From Streptomyces diastatochromogenes (GTDB lineage Bacteria > Actinomycetota > Actinomycetes > Streptomycetales > Streptomycetaceae): a stretch of DNA of 64,000 nt. Each line of letters starts with the position of its first letter. Positions within the stretch are counted from its first letter, which is position 1. The stretch is taken from positions 6,634,001 to 6,698,000 of the forward strand of contig JAPTYK010000001.1 of NCBI GenBank assembly GCA_026913215.1, written 5' to 3'. The notes beneath the pieces were generated by a model. The model worked only from the letters and a program-made list of their open reading frames with translations, ran no database searches and was not told the DNA's origin. Below, in pieces: positions 1 through 9,274 of this stretch. Position numbers and translations under genes: made by a program.

Positions 1-40
1 TCCGCACGCACCTTGACGGCGTTGGGCCCCCACTGCACAG

Positions 41-54
41 TGGGAGCGCTCCCA
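41..54. promoter_or_regulatory. CebR operator (perfect 14-bp palindrome)
   Basis: TGGGAGCGCTCCCA is a perfect palindrome and matches the known Streptomyces CebR box, where the cellobiose/cellotriose-sensing LacI-family repressor binds. It lies 78 bp upstream of the start of the GH48 cellulase gene. The match is seen in the sequence; control of the cellulase by CebR is inferred from the motif. Confidence 0.88.
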
Positions 55-131
55 CTGGTTCAGAGCTTGACCGTCGCACCTTCCGCTCTTCGCATCACCG
101 ACCCCACCGAGCCGCGAGGAGAACCACCCGC

Positions 132-3042
132 ATGCCACGTCTACGACCGAGAACGAGACCGCGCCGGCAACTGACCGCCCTGGCCGCCGCGCTCTCCCTC
201 CCCCTCGGCCTCACGGCCGTCGGCTCCACCACCGCCCAGGCGGCGGCCGTCCAGTGCAGCGTCGACTACAGGACCAGCGACTGGGGTTCGGGCTTCACCG
301 CCGAACTCACGCTCACCAACCGCGCCGCCGAGCCCCTGAACGGCTGGACGCTGACGTACTCCTACGCCGGCGACCAGAAGCTCACCAACGGCTGGAACGG
401 CGTCTGGTCGCAGTCCGGCAGGAACGTCACGGTGACCAACGCGTCCTGGAACGGCACCCTCGCCGCGGGCGCCGCCACCACCACCGGCGCCCAGTTCGCC
501 TACAGCGGGGCCAACGCCGCCCCCACCGGCTTCGCCGTCAACGGCACCACGTGCGCCGGCGCCCATCAGCCCCCGGTCGCGGTCCTGACCAGCCCGGCCC
601 CGGGAGCCGTCTACACCGAGGGCGACGCCGTGCCGCTCGCCGCCACCGCCGCCGCGCCGACGGCGCCACCGTCAGCAAGGTGGAGTTCTACAGCGACACC
701 ACCCTCCTCGGCACCGACACCACCGCGCCCTTCAGCTACAGCGCGGCCGGTCTCGCCACCGGCGCCCACTCCCTCTACGCCAAGGCCTACGACAGCCTCG
801 GAGCCTCCGCCGAGTCGGCGCCCGTCGGCATCACGGTCGCCGCGGGACCCGCGCTCGTCGCCTCCCCGACCCAGCTCGGCGTACGCCAGGGCTCCACCGG
901 CACCTTCGACCTGAAGCTCTCCACCGCCCCCACCGCGAACGTCACGGTGACCGTCTCCCGTACCTCCGGGAACACCAACCTCACCGCGACCCCGGCGAGC
1001 CTCACCTTCACCCCGGCGAACTGGAGCACCGCCCAGAAGGTGACCGTCGCCGCCGCGGCCACCGGCACCGGCTCCGCCGTCTTCACCGCGACCGCCCCCG
1101 GCCACGCCAAGGCCGAGGTCACCGTCGCCCAGCTGGCGGCGAACTCCACGTACGACGCCCGCTTCCTCGCCCTCCACGGCAAGATCACCGACCCGGCCAA
1201 CGGCTACTTCTCGCCCGAGGGCATCCCGTACCACTCCGTGGAGACCCTGATCGTCGAGGCCCCCGACCAGGGGCACGAGACGACCTCGGAGGCGTACAGC
1301 TACCTCATCTGGCTCCAGGCCATGTACGGGAAGATCACCGGGGACTGGACCAAGTTCAACGGCGCCTGGGAGACCATGGAGAAGTTCATGATCCCCACCC
1401 ACGCCGACCAGCCCACCACCTCCTCCTACAACGCCTCGAAGCCGGCGACGTACGCCCCCGAGTGGGACCTGCCCTCCCAGTACCCGGCGCGGCTCGACTC
1501 CGGCGTGACCTCGGGCTCCGACCCGATCGCCGCCGAGCTGAAGAGCGCCTACGGCACCGACGACATCTACGGCATGCACTGGATCCAGGACGTCGACAAC
1601 GTCTACGGCTACGGCAACGGGCCCGGGAAGTGCTCCGCCGGACCGACGGCGACCGGCCCCTCGTACATCAACACCTTCCAGCGCGGTCCGCAGGAGTCCG
1701 TCTGGGAGACCGTCACCCACCCCACCTGCGACACCTTCTCCTTCGGCGGGAAGAACGGCTACCTGGACCTCTTCACCGGGGACTCCTCGTACGCCAAGCA
1801 GTGGAAGTACACCGACGCCCCCGACGCCGACGCCCGCGCCATCCAGGCCGCCTACTGGGCCGACCTCTGGGCCAAGGAGCAGGGCAAGGGCTCCCAGGTC
1901 GCCACGACCGTCGGCAAGGCCGCCAAGATGGGCGACTACCTGCGGTACGCCATGTTCGACAAGTACTTCAAGAAGGTCGGGAACTGCGTCGGGCCGACCG
2001 CCTGCCCGGCCGGCACCGGCAAGGACAGCGCCCACTACCTGCTGTCCTGGTACTACGCCTGGGGCGGCGCCACCGACACCTCGGCCGGCTGGTCCTGGCG
2101 CATCGGCTCCAGCCACAACCACAGCGGCTACCAGAACCCCCTGGCCGCCTACGCCCTCAGCTCCTACGCCCCGCTGAAGCCCAAGTCGGCGACGGGGCAG
2201 GCGGACTGGGCGACCAGCCTCGGGCGGCAGCTGGAGTTCTACCGCTGGCTCCAGTCCGACGAGGGCGCCATCGCGGGCGGCGCCACCAACAGCTGGCAGG
2301 GCCGCTACGCCACCCCGCCGGCCGGGACGCCCACCTTCCACGGCATGTACTACGACGAGAAGCCCGTCTACCACGACCCGCCGTCCAACCAGTGGTTCGG
2401 CTTCCAGACCTGGTCGATGGAGCGGGTCGCCGAGTACTACCAGCAGACCGGTGACGCCAAGGCGAAGACCGTCCTCGACAAGTGGGTCTCCTGGGCCCTG
2501 TCGAAGACCACGATCAACCCCGACGGCACCTACCGCGTCCCTCCACCCTCCAGTGGTCCGGCGCGCCCGACACCTGGAACGCGGCGAGTCCCGGGGCCAA
2601 CGCCGGACTGCACGTCACCGTCGCCGACTACACCGACGACGTCGGTGTCGCCGGCTCCTACGCGAAGACCCTCACCTACTACGCGGCCAGGTCCGGCCAC
2701 GCCGAGGCCAAGCGCGTCGCCAAGGCCCTCCTCGACGGCATGTGGGACCACCACCAGGACGCCCTGGGCATCGCCGTCCCGGAGACCCGCGCCGACTACA
2801 GCCGCTTCGACGACCCCGTGTACGTGCCGAGCGGCTGGACCGGCACCATGCCGAACGGCGACGCGGTGAACTCCTCGTCGACCTTCGCCTCCATCCGTTC
2901 CTTCTACAAGAACGACCCGGCCTGGCCGAAGGTCGAGGCCTATCTGGCGGGCGGCGCCGCGCCCGTCTTCACCTACCACCGGTTCTGGGCCCAGGCGGAC
3001 ATCGCCCTGGCCATGGGCTCGTACGCGGAACTGCTCGAATAA
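132..3042 (+). CDS. Secreted GH48 cellulase (cellobiohydrolase) with CBM2
   Basis: Secreted processive cellulase expected to release cellobiose from cellulose chain ends. The protein has a signal peptide (about residues 1-38, ending AQA), a family 2 cellulose-binding module (about 39-141, with WNGVW and WNGT aromatic motifs), one or two Ig-like linker domains (about 146-330) and a GH48 catalytic domain to the end (about 970 residues). The GH48 signature GHETTSEAYSYLIWLQ, which carries the family's general-acid Glu, is visible. The frame is broken near 650 and near 2540; each break is a one-base loss, so the gene is probably intact. The start at 132 follows a GAGGAG ribosome site. A CebR box lies upstream, which predicts induction by cello-oligosaccharides. 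Confidence 0.93.
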
Positions 3043-3078
3043 CGACCCGTCCCGCGAGAGCGGATTCCGCGTACGACG

Positions 3079-3115
3079 AGGCCGGGCGGCCCCCGAGGAG
3101 GGGACCGCCCGGCCT
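3079..3115. terminator. Hairpin terminator between convergent genes
   Basis: A perfect 11-bp stem (AGGCCGGGCGG with CCGCCCGGCCT) closes a 15-nt loop, between the cellulase stop and the end of the opposing gene. Position and symmetry suggest bidirectional termination. There is no T-run, as is usual in Streptomyces. Confidence 0.65.
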
Positions 3116-3134
3116 CCGGGCCTCGCCCGAGCCG

Positions 3135-3618
3135 TCAGCTCGGCGTGCCGACCTCCTCCACGCCCAGGTACATCACCGAGGGGCGGACCGGATTGAAGGC
3201 GATGGCGGACACGCCGTCGAAGGCGTTGTGGGTCTTGCCGAGCGCGCCCGTGGCCGTGTCGAGGCGGAACAGGTCGGTGCCGTAGCCCATGAAGTACGGG
3301 CCGTAGTGGAGGCGCTCCAGGTCGCGCCGCCGTCGGTGGTCACCGCGCCGCCTCGGACCATGGCACCGGCGACGGAGTGGTTCGGGTCGGCCGGGTCGAA
3401 GCTCACGCCGACGGAGGTGACGGGGGAGGTGAGCGGGGTGACGACGGTGCCGGCGATGCTCGCTCCGTCGTCCGTGGTGAAGGTGACCGCACCGTCCCCG
3501 ACGACGCGGTTGCAGCTCGGGGCGGTCCAGCCGGGGTTCGTGGCCGCGAGGGCGGCGGACGGCTGGACGAGGGCGAGGGCGGCGGCGGCCGTGATGACGG
3601 CGATGCCGGTTCGCTTCG
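3135..3618 (-). CDS. Small exported protein, function unknown
   Basis: I do not recognise a specific family. The product begins SKRTGIAVITAAAALALV followed by PSAALAA, a signal peptide, then a beta-rich segment with VGVSFDPADPNHSVAGAM and TTDGGATW. That resembles one blade of a BNR/sialidase-like propeller; it ends MYLGVEEVGTPS. At about 160 residues it is far shorter than a full propeller, so it may be a remnant or a small stand-alone domain. The frame shifts once near 3320. No ATG or GTG lies at the right spacing from the GGGAGG ribosome site (3625-3630), so the start is uncertain and may be hit by a base error. Confidence 0.5.
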
Positions 3619-3727
3619 AGGTTGCCTCCCTTGTGGGGTGGGGCGCGGTTGCGGTTGACGCTGCGGCAACCCCTACGGTCTTCGAACGGGGCCGGAACGC
3701 CGGCCCCGGCGAGGAAAGGACACCGTC

Positions 3728-4489
3728 ATGGCCTGGTCGATCGCGGACGTGGCACGGATGTCCGGGGTGACCTCCCGGACGCTGCGGCACTACGACGAGA
3801 TCGGGTTGCTGGAGCCGGCGTGGACGGCGGACGACGGGCACCGTCACTACGAGGAGCCCCAGCTGCTGCGCCTCCAGCAGATCCTGCTCATGCGTGAGCT
3901 GGACGTGGGCCTGCGCGAGATCCGGGAGGTCCTGGACAGCCGGGCGGACCGCGTGACCGTCCTGCGCGGGCACCACGCCCGGCTGCTCGCGGAGCGGGAC
4001 CGGCTGGGCACCCTGGCCCGCACGGTCGCTCGGACCATCGCCGAACTGCAGGAGAACGAGGAGCAGGACATGGTGAGCATCAACCGCCCCGAGAACCTCT
4101 TCGAGGGTTTCCAGCCCGACCCGGGGATCGAGGCCGAGACGCGGGAGCGCTGGCCGGAGGCGTACGAGCAGTCCCGGCAGGCGGTCGAGGGGATGAGCCC
4201 CGAGACCGCCGAGCGGTGGCAGCGCGAGGTCACCGCCCAGATGATCCGCTTCGCCGAGCACATGGCCGCCGGCACGCCCGTCGACGACCCGGCGGTCCAG
4301 GCCGAGGTGGACGCCCACTACCGGGACGTCTGCCGCTTCTGGACCCCGAACGCCGAGGCGTACCGGGGGCTGGCCGGGACCTACGCCGAGGACCACCGCT
4401 TCCGCGAGAACTTCGACCGGATCGCCGTCGGTCTCGCGGAGTACCAGCGGCGGGCGATGAACGTCTACGCGGACACCCGGCTGGGCTGA
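3728..4489 (+). CDS. tipA: MerR-family regulator, TipAL-like
   Basis: Predicted thiopeptide-responsive transcriptional activator of 253 residues. An N-terminal MerR winged helix (residues 1-70, SIADVARMSGVTSRTLRHYD) is followed by a dimerisation coiled coil (about 75-110) and a C-terminal TipAS antibiotic-recognition domain (about 115-253). The length matches TipAL of S. lividans. TipAL also yields the ligand-binding half from an internal start; MVSINRPENLFEGF near residue 115 is a plausible equivalent. The frame is intact. The start has an AGGAAAGGA ribosome site. The symbol is by family resemblance; the ligand is inferred. Confidence 0.88.
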   Translation: MAWSIADVARMSGVTSRTLRHYDEIGLLEPAWTADDGHRHYEEPQLLRLQQILLMRELDVGLREIREVLDSRADRVTVLRGHHARLLAERDRLGTLARTVARTIAELQENEEQDMVSINRPENLFEGFQPDPGIEAETRERWPEAYEQSRQAVEGMSPETAERWQREVTAQMIRFAEHMAAGTPVDDPAVQAEVDAHYRDVCRFWTPNAEAYRGLAGTYAEDHRFRENFDRIAVGLAEYQRRAMNVYADTRLG

Positions 4490-4515
4490 GGCCCGCCCGT
4501 CCGTGACGTCGGGCC

Positions 4516-4547
4516 GACCCCCTCCTGCCCGTGCTGCGGAGGGGGTC
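4516..4547 (+). terminator. Hairpin terminator after tipA-like gene
   Basis: A perfect 10-bp stem (GACCCCCTCC with GGAGGGGGTC) with a 12-nt loop lies 27 bp past the stop codon. It is nested within a weaker outer pairing of GCCCGCCC-type sequence. Confidence 0.65.
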
Positions 4548-4755
4548 CGGTCCGTCGGGCGGGCAGTAGTGACAGGGGCATGGCAAAACACGCACACTGG
4601 GTGACGCGCGTAGAAGCGACATGAACAGAACACCTTTCGGTTCCCTCCACGCCATGCGCCGCCACTACAACTGCCCTGCCGCCACGGCGCGCCCCCCACG
4701 CACGCCCGGCGCGGTGCTCCGCGATCCCTCCACGACACCTCGCGAAAGGCACCCC

Positions 4756-6581
4756 ATGACCTCCCGTCACCCGTCCGCCCGAGGCCGCCGCACCGGCCTG
4801 CTCGCCGCGACCGCCCTCGTCGGCTCCCTCACGGCCGGCCTCCTCGCGCTCCCCGCGCACGCCGCCACCGTCACCATCGCCGCCGTCCAGGGCACCAAGC
4901 GGCTCTCGCCGTACACCGGCCAGCAGGTCACCGTCACCGGCATCGTCACCGCGATCCGCTCCACCGGAACCTCCCGCGGATACTGGATCCAGGACCCGGT
5001 CGGCGACGGCAACGCGGCCACCAGCGAAGCCCTCTTCGTGTACACCGGATCCACCACCCCCACCACCAAGGCCGGCAACAAGGTCACCGTCAGGGGCACG
5101 GTCTCCGAGTACTACCCCGGCGGCTCCGCCGAGGGCGGCCAGTCCCTCACCGAGCTGACCTCCGCGACGATCACCTCCACCCTCTCCACCGGCAACCCGC
5201 TCCCGGCCGCCTTCACGCTGGACGCGGCCTCGATCCCGGACACGTACGCGCCCGACGCCGGGGGCGGCTCCATCGAGGGCCTGACCCTCGCCCCTCGACG
5301 TACGCGCTCGACCTCTACGAGTCCCTGGAAGGCATGCGCGTCCAGGTGAGCGGCGCCCGCGTCGTCGGCGCCACCACGCCCTACGGCGAGCTCTTCGTCA
5401 CCGCCGACCCGAACGAGCACGCCACCCCGCGCGGCGGCACCGTCTACGGCTCGTACGCCTCCCAGAACGCCGGCCGCGTCAAGATCGAGTCCCTGCTGAG
5501 CTCCGCCTTCCCGGTCGCCGACGTCGGCGACGTCCTCGCCGGCACGACCGCCGGACCGCTCGACTACGACAACTTCGGCGGCTACGGCATCCAGGCCACC
5601 ACCCTCGGCACCCTCACCGACCACGCCCTCGCCCCCGAGACCACCCGGGCACAGACCGCGGGCGAACTCGCCGTCGCCACGTACAACGTCGAGAACCTCG
5701 ACCCGACCGACCCGCAGAGCAAGTTCGACCGGCTCGCCGCGGGCATCGTCCGCAACCTCGCCTCGCCCGACGTCGTGGCCCTGGAGGAGGTCCAGGACAA
5801 CGACGGCGCCACGGACGGCGGAGTCGTCGCCGCCGACCGGACCTACGCCCAGCTGATCGCCGCCGTCACGGCCGCGGGCGGCCCGGCCTACCAGTACCGC
5901 CAGATCGACCCGGTCGACGACCAGGACGGCGGCGAGCCCGGCGGCAACATCCGCGTCGGCTTCCTCTACAACCCGGCCCGCGTCAGCTTCACCGACCGCC
6001 CCGGCGGCACCTCCACCACCGCCGTCTCCGTCGTGAACAACGCGGGAACCGCAGCCCTGTCGGTCTCGCCCGGCCGGATCAACCCGTCCGACCCCGCCTG
6101 GAACGCCAGCCGCAAGCCGCTCGTCGGCGAGTTCACCTTCCAGGGCAGGACCGTGTTCGTCGTCGCCAACCACTTCACCTCGAAGGGCGGCGACCAGCCC
6201 CTGTACTCCCGCTTCCAGCCGCCGGCCCGCTCCTCGGAGACCCAGCGCGGACAGCAGGCCGCGCAGGTCAACGGCTTCGTCAAGAAGATCCTCGCCGTAC
6301 AGCCCTCGGCCCGCGTCGTCGTCCTCGGCGACCTCAACGACTTCGAGTTCTCCGGCACGGTCACCACGCTGACCTCCGGCGGCGTCCTCACCCCGCTCGT
6401 CGGCACCCTCCCCGCCGCGGAGCGCTACACCTACGTGTACCAGGGCAACTCCCAGGCGATCGACCACATCCTGACGAGCCCGGCCCTCACCTCGTTCGAC
6501 TACGACATCGTCCACGTCAACAGCGAGTTCGCCGACCAGGCCAGCGACCACGACCCGCAGGTCGTCCGCCTCGTCCCCTGA
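4756..6581 (+). CDS. Secreted endonuclease/exonuclease/phosphatase-family protein
   Basis: Exported hydrolase of about 608 residues, expected to cleave phosphodiester or phosphomonoester bonds outside the cell. A signal peptide (RTGLLAATALVGSLTAGLLA then LPAHA) is followed by an OB-fold-like domain (about 40-180, VTVTGIVTAI) and an EEP catalytic domain (about 300-608). The EEP domain shows YNVENLDP, DVVALEEVQDNDG, VVVLGDLNDFEFSG and a C-terminal SDHDPQV, the usual metal and catalytic residues. I chose ATG 4756 because it is preceded by GAAAGGC and begins a good signal peptide; an in-frame ATG at 4621 would add unlikely sequence. The frame shifts once near 5295 in a C-run. Confidence 0.85.
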
Positions 6582-6663
6582 GGGGGACTGACATCGACGG
6601 TGTGTGAATCGTCTTGATCTCGGTGTTGGTGCCGGGCGCGGGCGCGATGACAGGCTGAGTCCC

Positions 6664-8156
6664 ATGGACATCTTCGAGACGACGAGCGGCGCGGTACGGG
6701 GGTTCCGGGCGTCCGACGAGGTGGTCGCCGTGCTCGGAATCCCTATGCCGCACCGCCGTTCGGCGCCCTCCGGTTCCGTGAGCCCGCTCCGGCGGCCGCG
6801 TGGACCGGAGTGCGGGACCGCACGGCCTTCGGCCCCATCGCCCCGCAGTCGGCGGAACTTCCCGGCGCGCCCGCGTGGTCGCCCGGCGACGAGGACGTCC
6901 TCACCGTCAACGTCTGGACCCCGGAGCCGTTTTCGGGCCGTGGCCCCCTGCCCGTCCTGGTCTGGATCCACGGCGGCGCCTACACCTTCGGTTCCTCGGC
7001 CCAGCCCGACTTCGACGGCGCCGCCCTCGCCCGCGCCGGACTGGTCGTGGTCACCCTCAACTACCGTGTCGGCTTCGAGGGGTTCGGACACGTCCCGGCC
7101 TCCGGCGGGACGTCGTACCCCGACAACCGGGGCCTCCTCGACCAGGTCGCGGCCCTGCGCTGGGTGCGGAGAACATCGCCGCGTTCGGCGGCGACCCCGG
7201 CAACGTCACGCTCGCCGGTCAGTCCTCCGGGGCCGCGTCGGTCGCCTGCCTCATGGTGATGGACCGGGCGCGCGGACTGTTCCACCACGCCGTCGCGCAC
7301 AGCCCCGCCAGTCCTCATTACCCCTCGGCATCGCCGCCGCGACCACGCGCGAGATCGCCGCGGAGGCCGGCTGCCCTGCCACCGCGGAGGGCCTGACCGC
7401 CACGACTCCGCAGGCCCTGGTCGCCGCCTCCGACCGGGTCGTCGAGGCGTACCGCCGCGATCCCGACTCCGGCTCCCGCCACTACGACCCCTCGCTCTAC
7501 GCCCCCGTCCTCGACGGGGACGTCCTCCCCGTCGACCCCCTCACCGGCCTCGCCGCCGGGGCGGGCCGGGACGTGGACCTCCTCGTCTGCCACACCACGG
7601 AGGAGTACTGGCTGCTCGACGCCGTCGGCAGCTGCGCGAAGGTCACCACGGAGAGTCAACTCGCGAGGTTCGCAAAGGACTTCGGCCTCCCCGACGGTCT
7701 GGTCCCCGGCTACCGCGCCGCACTGCCCGACGCCCCGCCGTCCGAGGTCTACCTGGCCGTCTTCGGCGACCTCCTCTTCGGCGAGTACGCCCACCGGCTC
7801 GCCGAGCAGCAGGTCCGGGGCGGGGCCGGGCGTTCCTCCGCGCTTCGACCGCCGCCGTACGGGACCGCGCGGGACCGTACGGGCCTGGCACTGCGCGGAC
7901 GTCCCCTTCGCCTTCGGCAACGTCGGCGAGGAGTGCGTGGCCTTCCTCATCGGCGGCGCCCCCACCCCCGCCGACCACGAGCTGGCGGGCCGGATGACGC
8001 GCGCCTGGGCCGACTTCGCCACCACCGGAGACCCGGGCTGGCCCCGTACGACGACATCACCCGGTCCGCGAGGGTCTGGCGGACCGACGAGGGGACGAGC
8101 CGGCGACCCTTCGCGCGCTCTGGGCGGGGGCCGGGTTCCCGCTCCTGCGGGCCTGA
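6664..8156 (+). CDS. Carboxylesterase type B (frame broken)
   Basis: Alpha/beta-hydrolase of the type B carboxylesterase/para-nitrobenzyl esterase family, about 500 residues. The order of family motifs is preserved across frames: DIFETTSGAVRGF, YAAPPFGALRFREP, EDVLTVNVWTP, WIHGGAYTFGSS (oxyanion hole), ALRWVRENIAAFGGDPGNVT and the nucleophile elbow GQSSGA, where most relatives have GESAGG. The last segment is PATLRALWAGAGFPLLRA. Frame breaks occur near 6745, 7170, 7310, 7815 and 8045. At 6745 the expected CCCC of ATCCCCTAT reads CCC, and at 7170 GGG reads GG, so sequencing error is likelier than gene decay. The number of breaks leaves some doubt. Confidence 0.75.
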
Positions 8157-8167
8157 ACGGACCCGGT

Positions 8168-8209
8168 CTACCGAACCGTTCAGTCTTGACTGTGAACTGG
8201 TCGGTATAG
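8168..8209. promoter_or_regulatory. Imperfect inverted repeat, possible TetR-type operator
   Basis: CTACCGAACCGTTCAG (8168-8183) is mirrored by GTGAACTGGTCGGTATAG (8192-8209), with small gaps. Together they resemble the ACCGAAC/GTTCGGT half-sites of TetR-family operators. A TTGACT hexamer lies inside. The site sits 57 bp upstream of the ABM-domain gene. No TetR gene is adjacent, so the regulator is unknown. Confidence 0.4.
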
Positions 8210-8265
8210 TTCAGTGCTCCCTGAAGGCGGCGCGGGGTGCCGCACGTGACGAGGGAGGCGGGGAG

Positions 8266-8568
8266 ATGTTCGCTGTGGTGTACCGGTGGCGCGTGCGCCC
8301 GGGGAAGGAACAGCTGCTCATCGACGGCTGGCACCGGGTGACCCTGGCGATCCATCAGGAGTGCGGGAGCCACGGCTCGCGCCTCCACAAGGCGGACGAC
8401 GGCACCTGGGTCGCGTACGCGCGCTGGCCCGACCGGGAGACCCGGGAGAAGTGCGGGACCCCCGACCCGGAGGGCGAGGCGATGATGCGCGAGGCGATCG
8501 CCGAGTACTTCCCCGAGACGCGCCTCGCCATCGTCGACGACCTCCTCGCCGAGCCGGACGCCGACTGA
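8266..8568 (+). CDS. ABM-domain (antibiotic biosynthesis monooxygenase-like) protein
   Basis: Small 100-residue dimeric alpha/beta-barrel protein of the ABM superfamily, starting MFAVVYRWRVRPGKEQ. Members are cofactor-free monooxygenases, haem oxygenases or uncharacterised; the substrate cannot be read from sequence. The frame is intact, preceded by GAGGGAGGCGGGGAG. An operator-like inverted repeat lies upstream, so it appears to be transcribed from its own regulated promoter. Confidence 0.75.
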   Translation: MFAVVYRWRVRPGKEQLLIDGWHRVTLAIHQECGSHGSRLHKADDGTWVAYARWPDRETREKCGTPDPEGEAMMREAIAEYFPETRLAIVDDLLAEPDAD

Positions 8569-8579
8569 AGCGGCCCGCC

Positions 8580-9239
8580 TCAGGCCTCCGTCAGCAGGAC
8601 CACCTCCAGGGTCCGCGGCCCGTGCACGCCCTCCACCCGGTCGAGTTCGATGTCGCTCGTCGCGGACGGCCCCGAGATCCACGTCAGCGGACGCGCCGGA
8701 TCGAGCCGGGGCAGCGCGAGCGGCACCGAGGCCGCCACCTGCTCCGGGGCCCGCACCACGCACAGGTGCAGATCGGGAACGAGGGTGAGCGCCCGGCGCC
8801 CTGCCCCGGACCCCGTCCAGGACGATGGTGCCGGTCTCCGCGATCGCGACCGCGCACCCCGTCACCACGGCGTCCACGCCGTCCAGTTCGTACGGGCTCA
8901 GCCGGGCTCGTCGAACCGCCGGGCCGCCTCGGCCGCGGCGAGCCACCTCGGGCAGTCCGGGCGGTACGACGACACTGCGCGCGCCGCGCTCCGCGAGGAG
9001 CCGCGCGACGAGCCCGGCCAGGCCGTCCGGGGTGGTGCGGTGGACGTGGGCGCGGTAGTCGGCGAGGTTCTCGTGCAGGAGGTCGAGGAGGCCGCCCGGG
9101 TCGTCCGGGGCGTGGGCGGCCCGGTAGTCGCGGGCGACGGGGACGGCCTCGGAGCGTCCGCGACGGCGGTACGGATCCGGGCGAGGATCCGCTCGCGGGA
9201 CCCGGTCGTGTGCGGTTTCCCCGTGCTGGAGTCGGTCAT
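8580..9239 (-). CDS. lutC: LutC/YkgG-type lactate utilization protein (LUD domain)
   Basis: Third subunit of the LutABC L-lactate oxidation complex, a LUD-domain protein of about 220 residues. Seen: SRERILARIRTAVADAP at the N terminus, SPYELDGVDAVVTGCAVAIAETGTIVLDG in the middle and LTWISGPSATSDIELDRVEGVHGPRTLEVVLL at the end, the classic C-terminal LUD signature. Frame breaks fall near 9130, 8940 and 8810. Two starts are possible. ATG at 9239 is in frame with the body. ATG at 9268 overlaps the lutB stop as ATGA but is one base out of frame, because of a 29-bp repeat that a single missing base would restore to 30. Confidence 0.88.
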
Positions 9240-9274
9240 GTGCGGTCCCTCGAACCGGAGTCGGTCATGTGCGG
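9192..9274. repeat. 29/30-bp direct repeat at the lutB-lutC junction
   Basis: On the minus strand CCGCACATGACCGACTCC occurs twice (starting 9274 and 9245), and a diverged third copy, CCGCACACGACCGGGTCC, starts at 9215. Each copy of the first two carries an ATG, duplicating the lutC start region. Confidence 0.8.

Noticed and set aside
611..2374. Long open frames antisense to the cellulase and many other genes
   Set aside because: They are Gly/Arg/Val-rich shadows caused by high G+C; no family motif or ribosome site was seen.
6664..8156. Carboxylesterase as a true pseudogene
   Set aside because: All family blocks occur in order, and breaks checked fall in shortened C or G runs, matching the window-wide base-loss pattern.
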